Shown: positions 39,213 to 46,946, counted from the stretch's first letter. The stretch: DNA of 64,000 nucleotides from Treponema porcinum (GCF_900167145.1 NZ_FUWG01000011.1:48869-112868), one strand, 5' to 3'. A program made the numbers and translations. The notes: generated by a model from the letters alone, not told the origin.

Positions 39213-40172
39213 ATGCGTATGAAATCTTCCGTATTTTCTAACGGACTTTTCTATTCAGCCTCTGATTTTTATAAAGAAAAGTTCGGATGCAAAGTATATA
39301 AAATTTCGCTTGATGCTGGCTGTACCTGCCCGAACCGTGACGGCACAAAAGGAACGGGCGGCTGTATTTTCTGCAGCGGTACAGGCTCCGGTGAATTTGC
39401 GGCTGACAGGACACTTTCAATTCCTTTACAGGTGGAGCAGGCAAAATCGCGCGTACGTGCAAAAAACTCCGTCGGGCGATTCATCGCTTATTTTCAGAAT
39501 TTTACAAGCACTTACGGCGACGAAAATCTTTTAATGAAAAAATATACGGAAGCGCTTTATCAGCCGGATATAGCAGGTCTTTCCGTTGCGACGCGCCCGG
39601 ACTGCCTTAGCGACAGTATTCTTTCATTTTTTGCTTCTCTTTCGGAAAAAACGTTTGTTTCTATAGAATTAGGTTTTCAGACGGCAAACGAATTGTCCGC
39701 CGCATACATTCATCGTGCATATCCTGACTGCGTATATAATGATGCTGTTCGGAGAATAAAGTCTGCTTCTCCCAAAATACACATTGTTACTCACGTAATA
39801 TTTGGACTTCCGGGCGAAACAGAGCGCGATATGCTTGATACGGTGCGTTATTGCATAATGGCCGGAACAGACGGAATAAAAATTTCGCTTCTGCACGTAC
39901 TTTCCGGCACGGCACTCGAAGCCGATTATGCCGAAGGAAAATTTAAAACGATGGAAATGCAGGAATATTTTGATGTTCTTGGAAAAGCCCTTCAAATAAT
40001 TCCTCCCGGAATTGTTATTCACAGACTTACCGGCGACGGTGCAAAAAAACTTTTGATTTCACCTATTTGGACTGCCAGCAAAAAATCCGTTTATAATAAA
40101 ATGACATCATATTTAAGGGAAAATCATATTGTGCAGGGAGAAAAGACGTGCGAAGTGTCCTCTGCACTGTAA
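39213..40172 (+). CDS. TIGR01212-family radical SAM protein (YhcC-like)
   Basis: About 319 residues. The cluster-binding segment CPNRDGTKGTGG followed by CIFC is the YhcC/TIGR01212 pattern. Further motifs are VSIELGFQT, HVIFGLPGE, TDGIKISLLHVL and IVIHRLTGD. The enzyme should cleave SAM with a 4Fe-4S cluster; the substrate of this family was long unassigned. The open frame runs back into tRNA-Phe, so the start is ATG 39213 or 39219. No ribosome binding site is visible, and the start sits right behind the tRNA terminator. Confidence 0.85.
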   Translation: MRMKSSVFSNGLFYSASDFYKEKFGCKVYKISLDAGCTCPNRDGTKGTGGCIFCSGTGSGEFAADRTLSIPLQVEQAKSRVRAKNSVGRFIAYFQNFTSTYGDENLLMKKYTEALYQPDIAGLSVATRPDCLSDSILSFFASLSEKTFVSIELGFQTANELSAAYIHRAYPDCVYNDAVRRIKSASPKIHIVTHVIFGLPGETERDMLDTVRYCIMAGTDGIKISLLHVLSGTALEADYAEGKFKTMEMQEYFDVLGKALQIIPPGIVIHRLTGDGAKKLLISPIWTASKKSVYNKMTSYLRENHIVQGEKTCEVSSAL

Positions 40173-40203
40173 AAAAAATGTAAAAATGTATATAGTATCT
40201 TCT

Positions 40204-41541
40204 ATGAAAAAAATAATGCTTTTTATCGCGTGCTGTCTGTGCCTTCTTTCATGTTCTTTGTCCTCAGAAAAAAAAATAGACCGCGTGCAGACAAAAAAAG
40301 AAATTTATGCACGAAAAAAACTTCTGCCGCTAAAAGAAGAAATTGCGTCTGTTCATCAGAAAAAACAAGCTGCCATTGAACAGTATATGAATTCCCTGAG
40401 TCTTGAGGAAAAAATCTGCCAGCTTTTTATTGTAAATCTTGAGGGAGACCGGACTTTTGTTCCTGTAGAGAAGATGACAGCCGTTTCTTCCGGCTATAAA
40501 GACGGTGTGCCTGTCATTCCGGGCGGATATTTGTTTTTTTCATATAACCTTGCCGAAACGCCGGAAGAAGTCATTGGTTTTACTGACTCAATCCGCGAAT
40601 TTTGCATTGAAAACGATTGTATTCCGCCGTTTCTTGCAGTTGACCAGGAAGGCGGATATGTAAACCGGCTTAGAACCTTGAACGGACCTCTTCCTTCTGC
40701 AGAACGCGTTTCTTCGCGGCTGCCGGTGGAAAAGGCATACAGATTGTATTCGCTACAGGCAGTTCAAATGAAAAGCCTTGGATTTTCTGTGAATATGGCA
40801 CCAGTTGTTGAAATTTGTACTGATATGAACAGGAAATTTCTTGACGGAAGAAGTTTTGGTGATGCTGCTGCTGTTAAGCAGTATTCGCGTGCGTGCGTAA
40901 ATGCGTATGAAAATAACGGAATCGGTACAGTTCCAAAGCATTTTCCGGGAAATACAAATACTGATCCGCATACAGGACTTCCAGAAATCCGCCTTTCCAA
41001 AGAAAATCTTTATTCGCTTCTTGTACCGTTTAGAAAAATCGTTTCTGCACGCCCTTCTGGAATGCTTATGTCACACGCGCGTACTTCCTGCATTGATTCA
41101 AAAACGCCTGCCTGCCTTTCTTACGAATGGGTAACGAAAACTCTGAAAGATACGTACGGTTTTGAGGGGATTGTTTTCTCGGATGATATTTTTATGGGTG
41201 CGCTGAGCGGAAACGGTTATCCACCGGAAAAAGCCTGTGTTCAGGCAATTGAAGCCGGTGTAGACTGCATTATGATTTCGGAAAAACGCATTGCAGACCC
41301 GGCAAAAGTACTTGTTGAGCACGCTCTCGCAGACGAAGCTTTTTCTGCACGAATTACTGATGCTGCAAAAAAAATGATTTTGTTTAAATTAAAATACGGT
41401 ATTCTGGAATGGCAGCGTGAACAGAGTGGAAAAGCGTATTTAATTAATCCTTGCGTACAGTCAGAAAGTGCAGAAGATAGGCTTGTTCATTTTTACGATG
41501 CACGGAACGAAAACCGTGAGCTTTATATCGAAAATTTTTAA
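40204..41541 (+). CDS. Glycoside hydrolase family 3 lipoprotein (NagZ-like)
   Basis: About 445 residues. The N-terminus is a lipoprotein signal (IMLFIACCLCLLSC) with the lipobox Cys near residue 17. The GH3 TIM barrel shows FLAVDQEGGYVNRL, SVNMAPVVEI, KHFPGNTNTDPHT and the nucleophile Asp in IVFSDDIFMGAL. The usual KHFPGHG is KHFPGN here, although the later His of the acid/base loop is kept. Family members release N-acetylglucosamine from wall fragments or chitooligosaccharides. It is probably surface or periplasmic. The ATG at 40204 is chosen because it begins the signal peptide. Confidence 0.85.
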   Translation: MKKIMLFIACCLCLLSCSLSSEKKIDRVQTKKEIYARKKLLPLKEEIASVHQKKQAAIEQYMNSLSLEEKICQLFIVNLEGDRTFVPVEKMTAVSSGYKDGVPVIPGGYLFFSYNLAETPEEVIGFTDSIREFCIENDCIPPFLAVDQEGGYVNRLRTLNGPLPSAERVSSRLPVEKAYRLYSLQAVQMKSLGFSVNMAPVVEICTDMNRKFLDGRSFGDAAAVKQYSRACVNAYENNGIGTVPKHFPGNTNTDPHTGLPEIRLSKENLYSLLVPFRKIVSARPSGMLMSHARTSCIDSKTPACLSYEWVTKTLKDTYGFEGIVFSDDIFMGALSGNGYPPEKACVQAIEAGVDCIMISEKRIADPAKVLVEHALADEAFSARITDAAKKMILFKLKYGILEWQREQSGKAYLINPCVQSESAEDRLVHFYDARNENRELYIENF

Positions 41542-41567
41542 TTCGTCTGGAAAACAGGAAACTTGCT

Positions 41568-42428
41568 ATGGGAAAGCGTTTGAAATCTTCGCCGAAAGAA
41601 ACTTCTGTAAAACTGCGTGGAAAAGACGGTTTTGAAACATATTATTCATCATTGTTCGGTGCGCGATGGGAACATCTTAAAAAGTCGCTTTTTTCTGAAC
41701 CTGTCTATGCAGAATGGAAAGCAGGAGGTACGGACTCCTATTTTCTTGACCCGGCAAGCGTATTTGCCGCATTACAGCTTCCGCTTTGCGGCGCGGAATC
41801 AATCCTTGACTTGTGCGCAGCTCCCGGCGGAAAAACGCTTGTGCTTGCAAGCAGAATGCCGGAAAATGCAGTTCTTGTAAGCAACGAACGTTCTTCTGCA
41901 CGAAAACAGCGTCTTTCTGCGGTATGCGCTTCCTGTCTGCCGGAAGATATTCAGACGCGCGTAAAAATTTCGTGCAGTGACGGCGCAAAATGGTGCCTTA
42001 CGCAGACGGAATGTTATGACAGAATTCTTCTTGATGTTCCCTGTTCATCGGAACGGCATGTAATTCAGGATGAAAAATATTTAGGAGAATGGTCACCTGC
42101 AAGAATAAAGACGCTTTCGATGGAACAATGGGCGCTTCTTTCTAGTGCCTACCGCCTTTTAAAGCGCGGAGGATATATTGTCTATTCTACATGCGCCCTT
42201 AATTATGCCGAAAATGACGGCGTTATTGCTCGGCTCGTAAAAAAATTTGATGATGCAGAAATCGTTTCCTTTGAGGAGAAAGTTTTTTTGCACGAAGATA
42301 TTTCTGCATATTGCACAGATTCTCTTGACCTTCACCCTGAAAAAACAGAATACGGCTTTCATATTCTTCCTGATGTTCAGAACGGCTGCGGACCAATATG
42401 GTTTTCGCTTATTCATAAAAAAGTTTGA
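41568..42428 (+). CDS. RsmB/NSUN-family RNA m5C methyltransferase
   Basis: 286 residues. Class I SAM fold with SILDLCAAPGGKTL, the two functional cysteines in LLDVPCSSERH and VYSTCALNYAEND, and YRLLKRGGYIVY. The pattern is that of RsmB/RsmF-type and human NSUN4-like enzymes, which methylate cytosine C5 in rRNA. No N-terminal NusB-like domain is present, so it is shorter than RsmB. It lies 26 bp after the GH3 gene. Confidence 0.87.
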   Translation: MGKRLKSSPKETSVKLRGKDGFETYYSSLFGARWEHLKKSLFSEPVYAEWKAGGTDSYFLDPASVFAALQLPLCGAESILDLCAAPGGKTLVLASRMPENAVLVSNERSSARKQRLSAVCASCLPEDIQTRVKISCSDGAKWCLTQTECYDRILLDVPCSSERHVIQDEKYLGEWSPARIKTLSMEQWALLSSAYRLLKRGGYIVYSTCALNYAENDGVIARLVKKFDDAEIVSFEEKVFLHEDISAYCTDSLDLHPEKTEYGFHILPDVQNGCGPIWFSLIHKKV

Positions 42429-42442
42429 CGTTTAATTGCCTG

Positions 42443-42640
42443 TTACGCATGGTTTTGCAAGGATAAAATCATTTTAAGAATGGAGTCAGTTTGTTTTTCC
42501 GTAAGTTTTGACATCACCTGATACAGTTCTGTTTTTACCGCCGGAAGAATTTTATCTTCTGCTGAGTCTTGTTTTTCCGGAACGGTGAAAAATTCCGCCG
42601 GTGATATGGCAAGGCGATGTAAATCCGCTTGCAAAGAACG
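42443..42640 (-). pseudogene. C-terminal remnant of an XRE-family regulator
   Basis: The minus frame reads RLAISPAEFFTVPEK and then LTEKQTDSILKMILSL, which looks like the tail of XRE-type repressors after the helix-turn-helix. No HTH, ATG or ribosome binding site precedes it; the frame opens only at a TTG. It overlaps, at its truncated end, another remnant on the plus strand. Confidence 0.4.
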
Positions 42641-42729
42641 ATTCTGATATTGTGAAGACGCTCCTACAGTTTGGAAGCACAGTCGGGATTGTTCCCGTTA
42701 CTTTTGACAAAGGTGACAGAGAAAAATAG
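42592..42729 (+). pseudogene. C-terminal remnant of an unknown protein
   Basis: A plus-strand frame without a start reads GDVNPLAKNDSDIVKTL and then GSTVGIVPVTFDKGDREK before TAG. It looks protein-like but lacks an N-terminus, and I do not recognise the family. It abuts the XRE remnant, suggesting a recombination junction near 42620. Confidence 0.3.
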
Positions 42730-42836
42730 GCTTGTTTTGTAGATAATAAAAAAGTCGCAAAATAGATAAATCAGGTGTTTTAATTAATAAATTGACTTTA
42801 TGCAGTTTTGACTATATATTTGTATCTAACAGGAGC

Positions 42837-43051
42837 GTAAGATAAAACCGCTAAAATAGCGCGGCTTTATCTTACCAAAAGTTTGCGTTGCAAACTTATT
42901 ATTCAGGGGTTAATACAACCCCTGAAAACGAGCGAGTCAAGGCCTTGAGCGAAGCGTGCCTTGACCGGTCGTATTGAACTGCTGTTCCTCATTACATTAC
43001 GGAACAGCGTAAAAAGTCAATCGATTGTTGAAACAATCTTCTTGACTTTTT
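42837..43051 (+). repeat. Run of six consecutive hairpins
   Basis: This gene-free stretch holds six stems in tandem. They are GTAAGATAAA/TTTATCTTAC (42837-42875), AAGTTTGC/GCAAACTT (42879-42897), CAGGGGTT/AACCCCTG (42904-42924), GTCAAGGC/GCCTTGAC (42936-42965), GCTGTTCC/GGAACAGC (42981-43008) and AAAAAGTCAA/TTGACTTTTT with an inner GATTG/CAATC (43011-43051). The last ends in T's 3 bp before the ribosome binding site of the next gene, so it could act as an attenuator. The second shares sequence with the hairpin at 88-110. Confidence 0.8.
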
Positions 43052-43065
43052 ATGGGAGGTGAATT

Positions 43066-43239
43066 ATGCATGCTATGAATGTCCGGGCTATCATATTTAA
43101 AGGCAAAGAAGGAAAGAAAGCAATTAAGCAGATTTTGAATGCCAAGCCTGTAAAAAATGAATATACGACAACTATAGCAGAAAGATCCAAGTCCTTTATT
43201 TCACCAGTCGTACCTGCATTTGATTACAAGGCAAAATGA
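43066..43239 (+). CDS. Small protein, candidate antitoxin (57 aa)
   Basis: ATG 43066 to TGA 43239 encodes 57 residues beginning MHAMNVRAIIFKGKEGKKAI, basic in the first half. A very strong GGGAGGTG ribosome binding site lies five bases upstream. It overlaps the GNAT gene by 4 bp (ATGA). I do not recognise a DNA-binding fold. Its size, its position and the tight coupling to a GNAT protein match the antitoxin slot of GNAT-type toxin-antitoxin pairs. That role is inferred only from layout. Confidence 0.6.
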   Translation: MHAMNVRAIIFKGKEGKKAIKQILNAKPVKNEYTTTIAERSKSFISPVVPAFDYKAK

Positions 43240-43805
43240 ATTTAGAAGCTGGAGATTATTATCTTGAGCATCTTTCTGATAAAATAAATAGTTACGAATT
43301 AAAGATGTTCAGGGTTCAATATGAAGAAACTCAATTAACAAGATATCTTGTAAACATGGCAAAAAAGCATGAAAGAATGATGTTAAACAAAACATATCTT
43401 GTGCGCGATAAAAATAATAGAAATTTAGTTGCATGGTTTTCTCTAAAAAATGCAACCTTGCCGTACAATGACAAAGAAAGTTCTTTTTTGATTCCGGCGA
43501 TTGAATTGACACATTTTGCTGTTGATGAACGGTATAAAACAATTGATTTACAAGATAGTTTATCTGTAAAAACTGGTGAGTTTATTTTCTGGAATTTAAT
43601 TTTACCAGTCGTAAAATACGTTTCAGAAAAAGTTGCTTGTAAAGATTTATTTGTATTTTCAATAAATACACCAAAGTTAATCAGTTATTATAAAAACAGA
43701 CTCGGCTTTCAAGAAATTGAAAATATAGATGATAAACTCTTTTTTGAATATGCAGTTCCTGATTATGACGACAATTGTAAATTTTTGTATTTTCCGCTGA
43801 ACTAA
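43236..43805 (+). CDS. GNAT acetyltransferase, candidate toxin
   Basis: 189 residues. The GNAT pattern is seen from about 60: LVAWFSLKNATL, IELTHFAVDERYK at the beta-4 position, and SYYKNRLGFQEIE near the C-terminus. The usual acetyl-CoA loop (Q/RxxGxG/A) is not obvious after AVDERYK, so cofactor binding should be tested. GNAT toxins such as TacT and AtaT acetylate aminoacyl-tRNA and are encoded just after a small antitoxin, as here. A plain acetyltransferase is the alternative. Confidence 0.6.
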   Translation: MNLEAGDYYLEHLSDKINSYELKMFRVQYEETQLTRYLVNMAKKHERMMLNKTYLVRDKNNRNLVAWFSLKNATLPYNDKESSFLIPAIELTHFAVDERYKTIDLQDSLSVKTGEFIFWNLILPVVKYVSEKVACKDLFVFSINTPKLISYYKNRLGFQEIENIDDKLFFEYAVPDYDDNCKFLYFPLN

Positions 43806-43928
43806 AAAGAACTGTATGAAGATATGTTCGGTTTCTTAATATAAGATATATTTTTTGAGGTTTTTATGGAAGAAAAGTTATTAGTTGTCTGACATATTAT
43901 TAACCTCATATTAATCATAATTTGAAAA

Positions 43929-43980
43929 CCCAATGCGTACCTGATTGAAAATCAAAAATTACGCATTGGGCTTTGCTTTT
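43929..43980. terminator. Terminator between convergent genes
   Basis: CCCAATGCGTA (43929-43939) pairs with TACGCATTGGG (43960-43970), with T-rich flanks on both strands. Confidence 0.75.
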
Positions 43981-44692
43981 ACGCTACCGTTACAACAGAA
44001 TCAATGTTTGCGGTAAAGTAGGTGTTGCCCGGCTTGGTGACGATGCTCACGTTGTAGCTTCCTGCTGCAAGTTCGCTCGGAACTGGCGAATCGACCACAT
44101 TCGTACCACGGCGGTTGTAGACTGAAAGGCGGGTGAGTCCGCTTTCGTTTTCCAGAAATACGCCCTGGTTTTCGTCCGTGATGTCGAAGGTGAGGTTACG
44201 ACCGTGCAGGCGGAGTGTCTTGCCTTTGCTTACGGAAAGGTTCGTGCTTTCGCTTGCGTCGTCGTTCAATGCGGTTACACGGTAGAGCTTTGCTTCACCG
44301 GTGATGTCTGGCGGAAGCTGCTTGTATTCGAGCTTTGCCTTTACATTTGCGGTGGTCGCCTCGTTTGCGTTGAACAGAAATCCAAGTGTGTGGTTCCCAC
44401 TTCCCAGCGTAAAGCCGTCCTGAATGTTAGCACAGGTGCCTGTGGCATTTGCTCTGAGAGTTCCGAAAGGAAGTTCAACGCTGTAACCTTTGGCAAGGTA
44501 TTTTACGACAATGTTTTCCATTACGGAAAGCATACCCAGATAGTCTGCCTCTGTGAAAGAAGAGTTCCAGTCAGCCATTTCGCTTGCGAGCTCTTTCTGG
44601 CTGAGAGACTGTGAGCACGAACTTCTGAAGCAGAAGCCGTCTTTTGATTCGTCCGTTACAAGGACATTTTTGATTGTTTTGATGTTGAGCAT
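43979..44692 (-). CDS. HU-like DNA-binding / DUF4469 protein
   Basis: About 237 residues. The N-terminal 120 residues resemble the HU-like DNA-binding domain found with DUF4469 (SQKELASEMADW, YSVELPFGTLRANATGTC). The C-terminal 90 residues are the beta-rich DUF4469 fold (KGKTLRLHGRNLTF, ENESGLTRLSVYNRRGT, LAAGSYNVSIVTKPG). The ATG at 44692 has AAGGAGGG eight bases upstream, which rules out the TTG at 44698. These proteins occur mainly in Bacteroidetes and treponemes, often in accessory regions. Role unknown. Confidence 0.7.
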   Translation of the reverse strand: MLNIKTIKNVLVTDESKDGFCFRSSCSQSLSQKELASEMADWNSSFTEADYLGMLSVMENIVVKYLAKGYSVELPFGTLRANATGTCANIQDGFTLGSGNHTLGFLFNANEATTANVKAKLEYKQLPPDITGEAKLYRVTALNDDASESTNLSVSKGKTLRLHGRNLTFDITDENQGVFLENESGLTRLSVYNRRGTNVVDSPVPSELAAGSYNVSIVTKPGNTYFTANIDSVVTVA

Positions 44693-44766
44693 ATACAATG
44701 CCCTCCTTGAAAATGATTACACCCCTCCTGGGGAGCAGCGGAATAATCGCCGCCGAACGATTTTCT

Positions 44767-44795
44767 TTGACAAGGAGAGCCGGTAATGATATAAT
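44767..44795 (+). promoter_or_regulatory. Consensus promoter of a small RNA
   Basis: TTGACA at 44767-44772 and TATAAT at 44790-44795, exact consensus with 17-bp spacing, on the plus strand between two minus-strand genes. Confidence 0.8.
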
Positions 44796-44801
44796 CAATT
44801 C

Positions 44802-44893
44802 TAACAGTTTAAGAATTGGGAATCAGTACTGGCTCCCGACCGGAAAGCCTTGTTTAATTTGTGTTGGCGCACTTATTAAAACAGGCTTTTTTT
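44802..44893 (+). ncRNA. Candidate small RNA of about 92 nt
   Basis: Transcription from the consensus promoter should start near 44802 and stop at a Rho-independent terminator. Its stem is AAAGCCTTGTTTAA (44844-44857) with TTAAAACAGGCTTT (44876-44889), ending in seven T. The span has no open frame with a ribosome binding site. It lies antisense to the spacer between the ImmA/IrrE gene and the DUF4469 gene. Confidence 0.6.
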
Positions 44894-44902
44894 ATGCGCA
44901 TA

Positions 44903-45457
44903 TCATAACATCACCCCCTGTGTACCAAAGTTTTCCATAAGACCTGCCTTGATTCCTTCAAAGAAGCGTTCTCCGCCGCCATCTTTTGCAACCAGCTGAC
45001 CTATGTGGAACTGCTGTTCCGCTATCATAAGGAACGTTGCTATTGCAGAAAACAGAATTGCTTCTGCTTCTGCGTTCGGGCATTGTTCCGTGTGTCCAAA
45101 AAGTATGTGACCATATTCATGAAAGATTATCTGCATAATCTCTGCCGCAGTCTTACTGTCATTGTAGGCAATCATGCGGCAAACTTGCTGCGTTTCGCTG
45201 TCTGTGGCAACAAGGCACAACCCCTCTTTCCACAGGCTCAACGAAATCTTTTGCAGCTCCAGAAGGTTTTCAGGCTTAAAGGCAGAATAAGCTTTTAGCA
45301 GGATGCCTTTGTTCTGAATTGCCTTCTGATAATCAAACCCGTCTTCGTAGTAACCTTCATCAGTCAAAAAGCGAACGGCAATCAAAATAATCTGGTTCAC
45401 TCTCCAGCTGGGAAGTACATACGATTCTTCTTCTGTTGTCTCACTGTTGTCTTTCAA
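44903..45457 (-). CDS. ImmA/IrrE-type metallopeptidase
   Basis: 184 residues. The zinc motif HEYGH in IIFHEYGHILFGH, with a downstream NAEAEAILFSA segment supplying the third acidic ligand, marks the ImmA/IrrE (COG2856) family. These peptidases cleave or inactivate a partner XRE repressor. The partner is encoded 37 bp upstream. The start is TTG with GGAGG eight bases upstream. The pair is probably a stress or mobile-element switch. Confidence 0.8.
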   Translation of the reverse strand: MKDNSETTEEESYVLPSWRVNQIILIAVRFLTDEGYYEDGFDYQKAIQNKGILLKAYSAFKPENLLELQKISLSLWKEGLCLVATDSETQQVCRMIAYNDSKTAAEIMQIIFHEYGHILFGHTEQCPNAEAEAILFSAIATFLMIAEQQFHIGQLVAKDGGGERFFEGIKAGLMENFGTQGVML

Positions 45458-45493
45458 AAGTATACCTCCATGTATACATACCCTTTATAATCC

Positions 45494-45832
45494 TTACAGA
45501 CTCTGAGCCGTCTTGTACTCGTCCATAAGAATATCCACAAGCTTTTTTTTCTGGTTCAGACTAAGGTTGTCCTTACTTGAAGCCAAAAGAATTTCAAGCT
45601 GATCGTAACCATAATGGTTTTCAAGTCCCATTAAATAGTCACTTGTTGTGTGAAGTGCGTTCGCAAGATTTGCAAGCACCTTTGTTCGCGGCAAACTGCC
45701 CTGTGTCATGTAGCGGCTGAATGCTGCTTCTGTAATACCGCAGATTTCACAGAGTTCTTTCTGTGAATAGCGGTTTTCTTTCATAAGTTTCTTTACCCTC
45801 CCTGCAAAAAGATTTTCTTTTACTTCTGCCAT
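45494..45832 (-). CDS. XRE-family transcriptional regulator
   Basis: 112 residues. The helix-turn-helix is YSQKELCEICGITEAAFSRY followed by MTQGSLPRTKVLANLANAL, with the TSDYLMGL tail typical of XRE/Cro repressors. GGAGAAGG precedes the ATG. It is co-transcribed with the ImmA/IrrE gene, and likely represses its own promoter through the AAGTATAAG sites upstream. Confidence 0.88.
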   Translation of the reverse strand: MAEVKENLFAGRVKKLMKENRYSQKELCEICGITEAAFSRYMTQGSLPRTKVLANLANALHTTSDYLMGLENHYGYDQLEILLASSKDNLSLNQKKKLVDILMDEYKTAQSL

Positions 45833-45921
45833 AACAGCCTTCTCCTATATTAGGCTAAAATTGAAACCTTTTGTGGTTTCCTTTCGTGTAAGACGGGAGC
45901 AGTTAATCGCCTTACAATTAT

Positions 45922-45974
45922 AAGTATAAGTTATATTGTATTATATGTCAATAGAAATTATATAAAAGTATAAG
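45922..45974. promoter_or_regulatory. Paired AAGTATAAG operator candidates
   Basis: Identical 9-mers at 45922-45930 (over the -10) and 45966-45974 (upstream of the -35), 44 bp apart or about four helical turns. They suit autorepression by the XRE protein. Confidence 0.45.
45923..45951 (-). promoter_or_regulatory. Promoter of the XRE-ImmA unit
   Basis: On the minus strand, TTGACA (45951-45946) and TATACT (45928-45923) with 17-bp spacing. Confidence 0.75.
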
Positions 45975-46023
45975 AAAATAAAAATATTTTTTGTTTTTTG
46001 AAGAGTATTATGCACTGCTTTGC

Positions 46024-46146
46024 AAAATATTGAGCGCTGTACAAGAAAATGTTCTGCGGCGTTCCGCATAATCTTTTTGGGCGCTCAGTATTTTACGGAT
46101 GTACGCTCCTGAAAATGTTTTTGGACGATAAAGAAAGTATTGAGCG
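46024..46146. repeat. Repeats of TATTGAGCG with a long stem-loop
   Basis: The gene-free stretch 45833-46264 includes AAAATATTGAGCGC (46024-46037), which pairs (13 of 14) with GCGCTCAGTATTTT (46081-46094), an inner hairpin TGCGG/CCGCA, and a third TATTGAGCG at 46138-46146. Function unknown. Confidence 0.5.
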
Positions 46147-46202
46147 ACATAAAAGATTTTACTGACAGGCGATGGTGATTTATTCAAAACTTGAACGCTT
46201 TA

Positions 46203-46231
46203 CTGACTTAATCAAAAAAATATGCTATTAT
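46203..46231 (+). promoter_or_regulatory. Promoter of the NusG-paralogue gene
   Basis: CTGACT at 46203-46208 and TATTAT at 46226-46231, 17-bp spacing, with an extended -10 TG at 46223-46224. Confidence 0.55.
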
Positions 46232-46264
46232 TCTTATTGAATTGAAAAGGCGAAGAGTTGGATA

Positions 46265-46777
46265 ATGAGCAATTTTTACTGCATTTGGGTTAGAACCGGT
46301 TTTGAAAAACAATTTATAGAAAAAGTACAAGCTGTCTTTGATTCTTTTCCAGAGGAGGAGAATGGCAAACTACATTGTGTTGGAAAGCAGATAAGGTTAA
46401 AAAGCGGCAAGGAATATATTGATCCGTTGTTTCCAGGTTATGTTTTTTGGGAAACGGATAATATTTCAAGAATCCAGGATATAAAAGATGAAGAAGGTTT
46501 TATTGATTTTCTTCCTCATGATAATGGAATGAAACCGCTTTCTGCAAAAGATACCGACCTTGTGACTTCATTTTTAAAATATGGAAGCGTTATTCCTGTT
46601 GTAAATGTCCAGTTTGATGTAAACGACAGGGTTGTAATTGTAGACGGATTGTTCAAAGGAATGGAAGGCTTTATTTCGGATGTGAACAGGTCTAATAAGC
46701 GCATAAATTTTGCAGTTACGCTTATGGACGGAAAACGGATTTTAAGCCTGTCGTATCAGGAAATCCAGAAAAAGTAA
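46265..46777 (+). CDS. NusG paralogue, LoaP-like antiterminator
   Basis: 170 residues. The NGN domain starts FYCIWVRTGFEKQFIEKVQ, and contains DPLFPGYVFWET. The C-terminal KOW domain reads DRVVIVDGLFKGMEGFISDV. LoaP proteins are specialised NusG paralogues encoded beside long polysaccharide or natural-product operons; they bind a leader RNA hairpin and let polymerase read through terminators. Here a 15 kb polysaccharide operon follows a new promoter and a structured leader. The general NusG of the cell should lie elsewhere. Confidence 0.85.
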   Translation: MSNFYCIWVRTGFEKQFIEKVQAVFDSFPEEENGKLHCVGKQIRLKSGKEYIDPLFPGYVFWETDNISRIQDIKDEEGFIDFLPHDNGMKPLSAKDTDLVTSFLKYGSVIPVVNVQFDVNDRVVIVDGLFKGMEGFISDVNRSNKRINFAVTLMDGKRILSLSYQEIQKK

Positions 46778-46802
46778 AATTCGATTGTTCATAATTTGAA
46801 TA

Positions 46803-46832
46803 TTGACAACCTAAAGTAATAAATCGTATTAT
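46803..46832 (+). promoter_or_regulatory. Promoter of the polysaccharide operon
   Basis: TTGACA at 46803-46808 and TATTAT at 46827-46832, 18-bp spacing. Confidence 0.7.
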
Positions 46833-46903
46833 AATATAATTAAAGGCAACCATTGTTTGACGCGGAGTTTGGTTGAAGCACGTAAGTCAGGTGGTGAACA
46901 GTT

Positions 46904-46946
46904 CCATTGCAGGGCAAGGTCTGAAATAACGACCGCTTGCCAATGG
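46904..46946 (+). promoter_or_regulatory. Leader RNA hairpin, candidate LoaP target
   Basis: A three-part stem: CCATTG/CAATGG, GGCAAG/CTTGCC and GGTC/GACC with small bulges and a nine-base loop, in the roughly 200-base untranslated leader before the first polysaccharide gene. There is no T-run, so it is not a terminator. No ops element was seen. Confidence 0.5.

Noticed and set aside
42824..43051. Integron attC site
   Set aside because: ATCTAAC at 42824-42830 resembles one core box, but the region is six separate hairpins instead of one long imperfect stem, no matching GTTRRRY box was found, and no integrase is in the window.
42837..43051. CRISPR array
   Set aside because: The units are different inverted repeats, not identical direct repeats with spacers, and no cas genes are nearby.
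43866..43892. Tiny plus-strand frame after the GNAT gene
   Set aside because: Only eight codons; it has an upstream GAGG but is too short to support as a gene.
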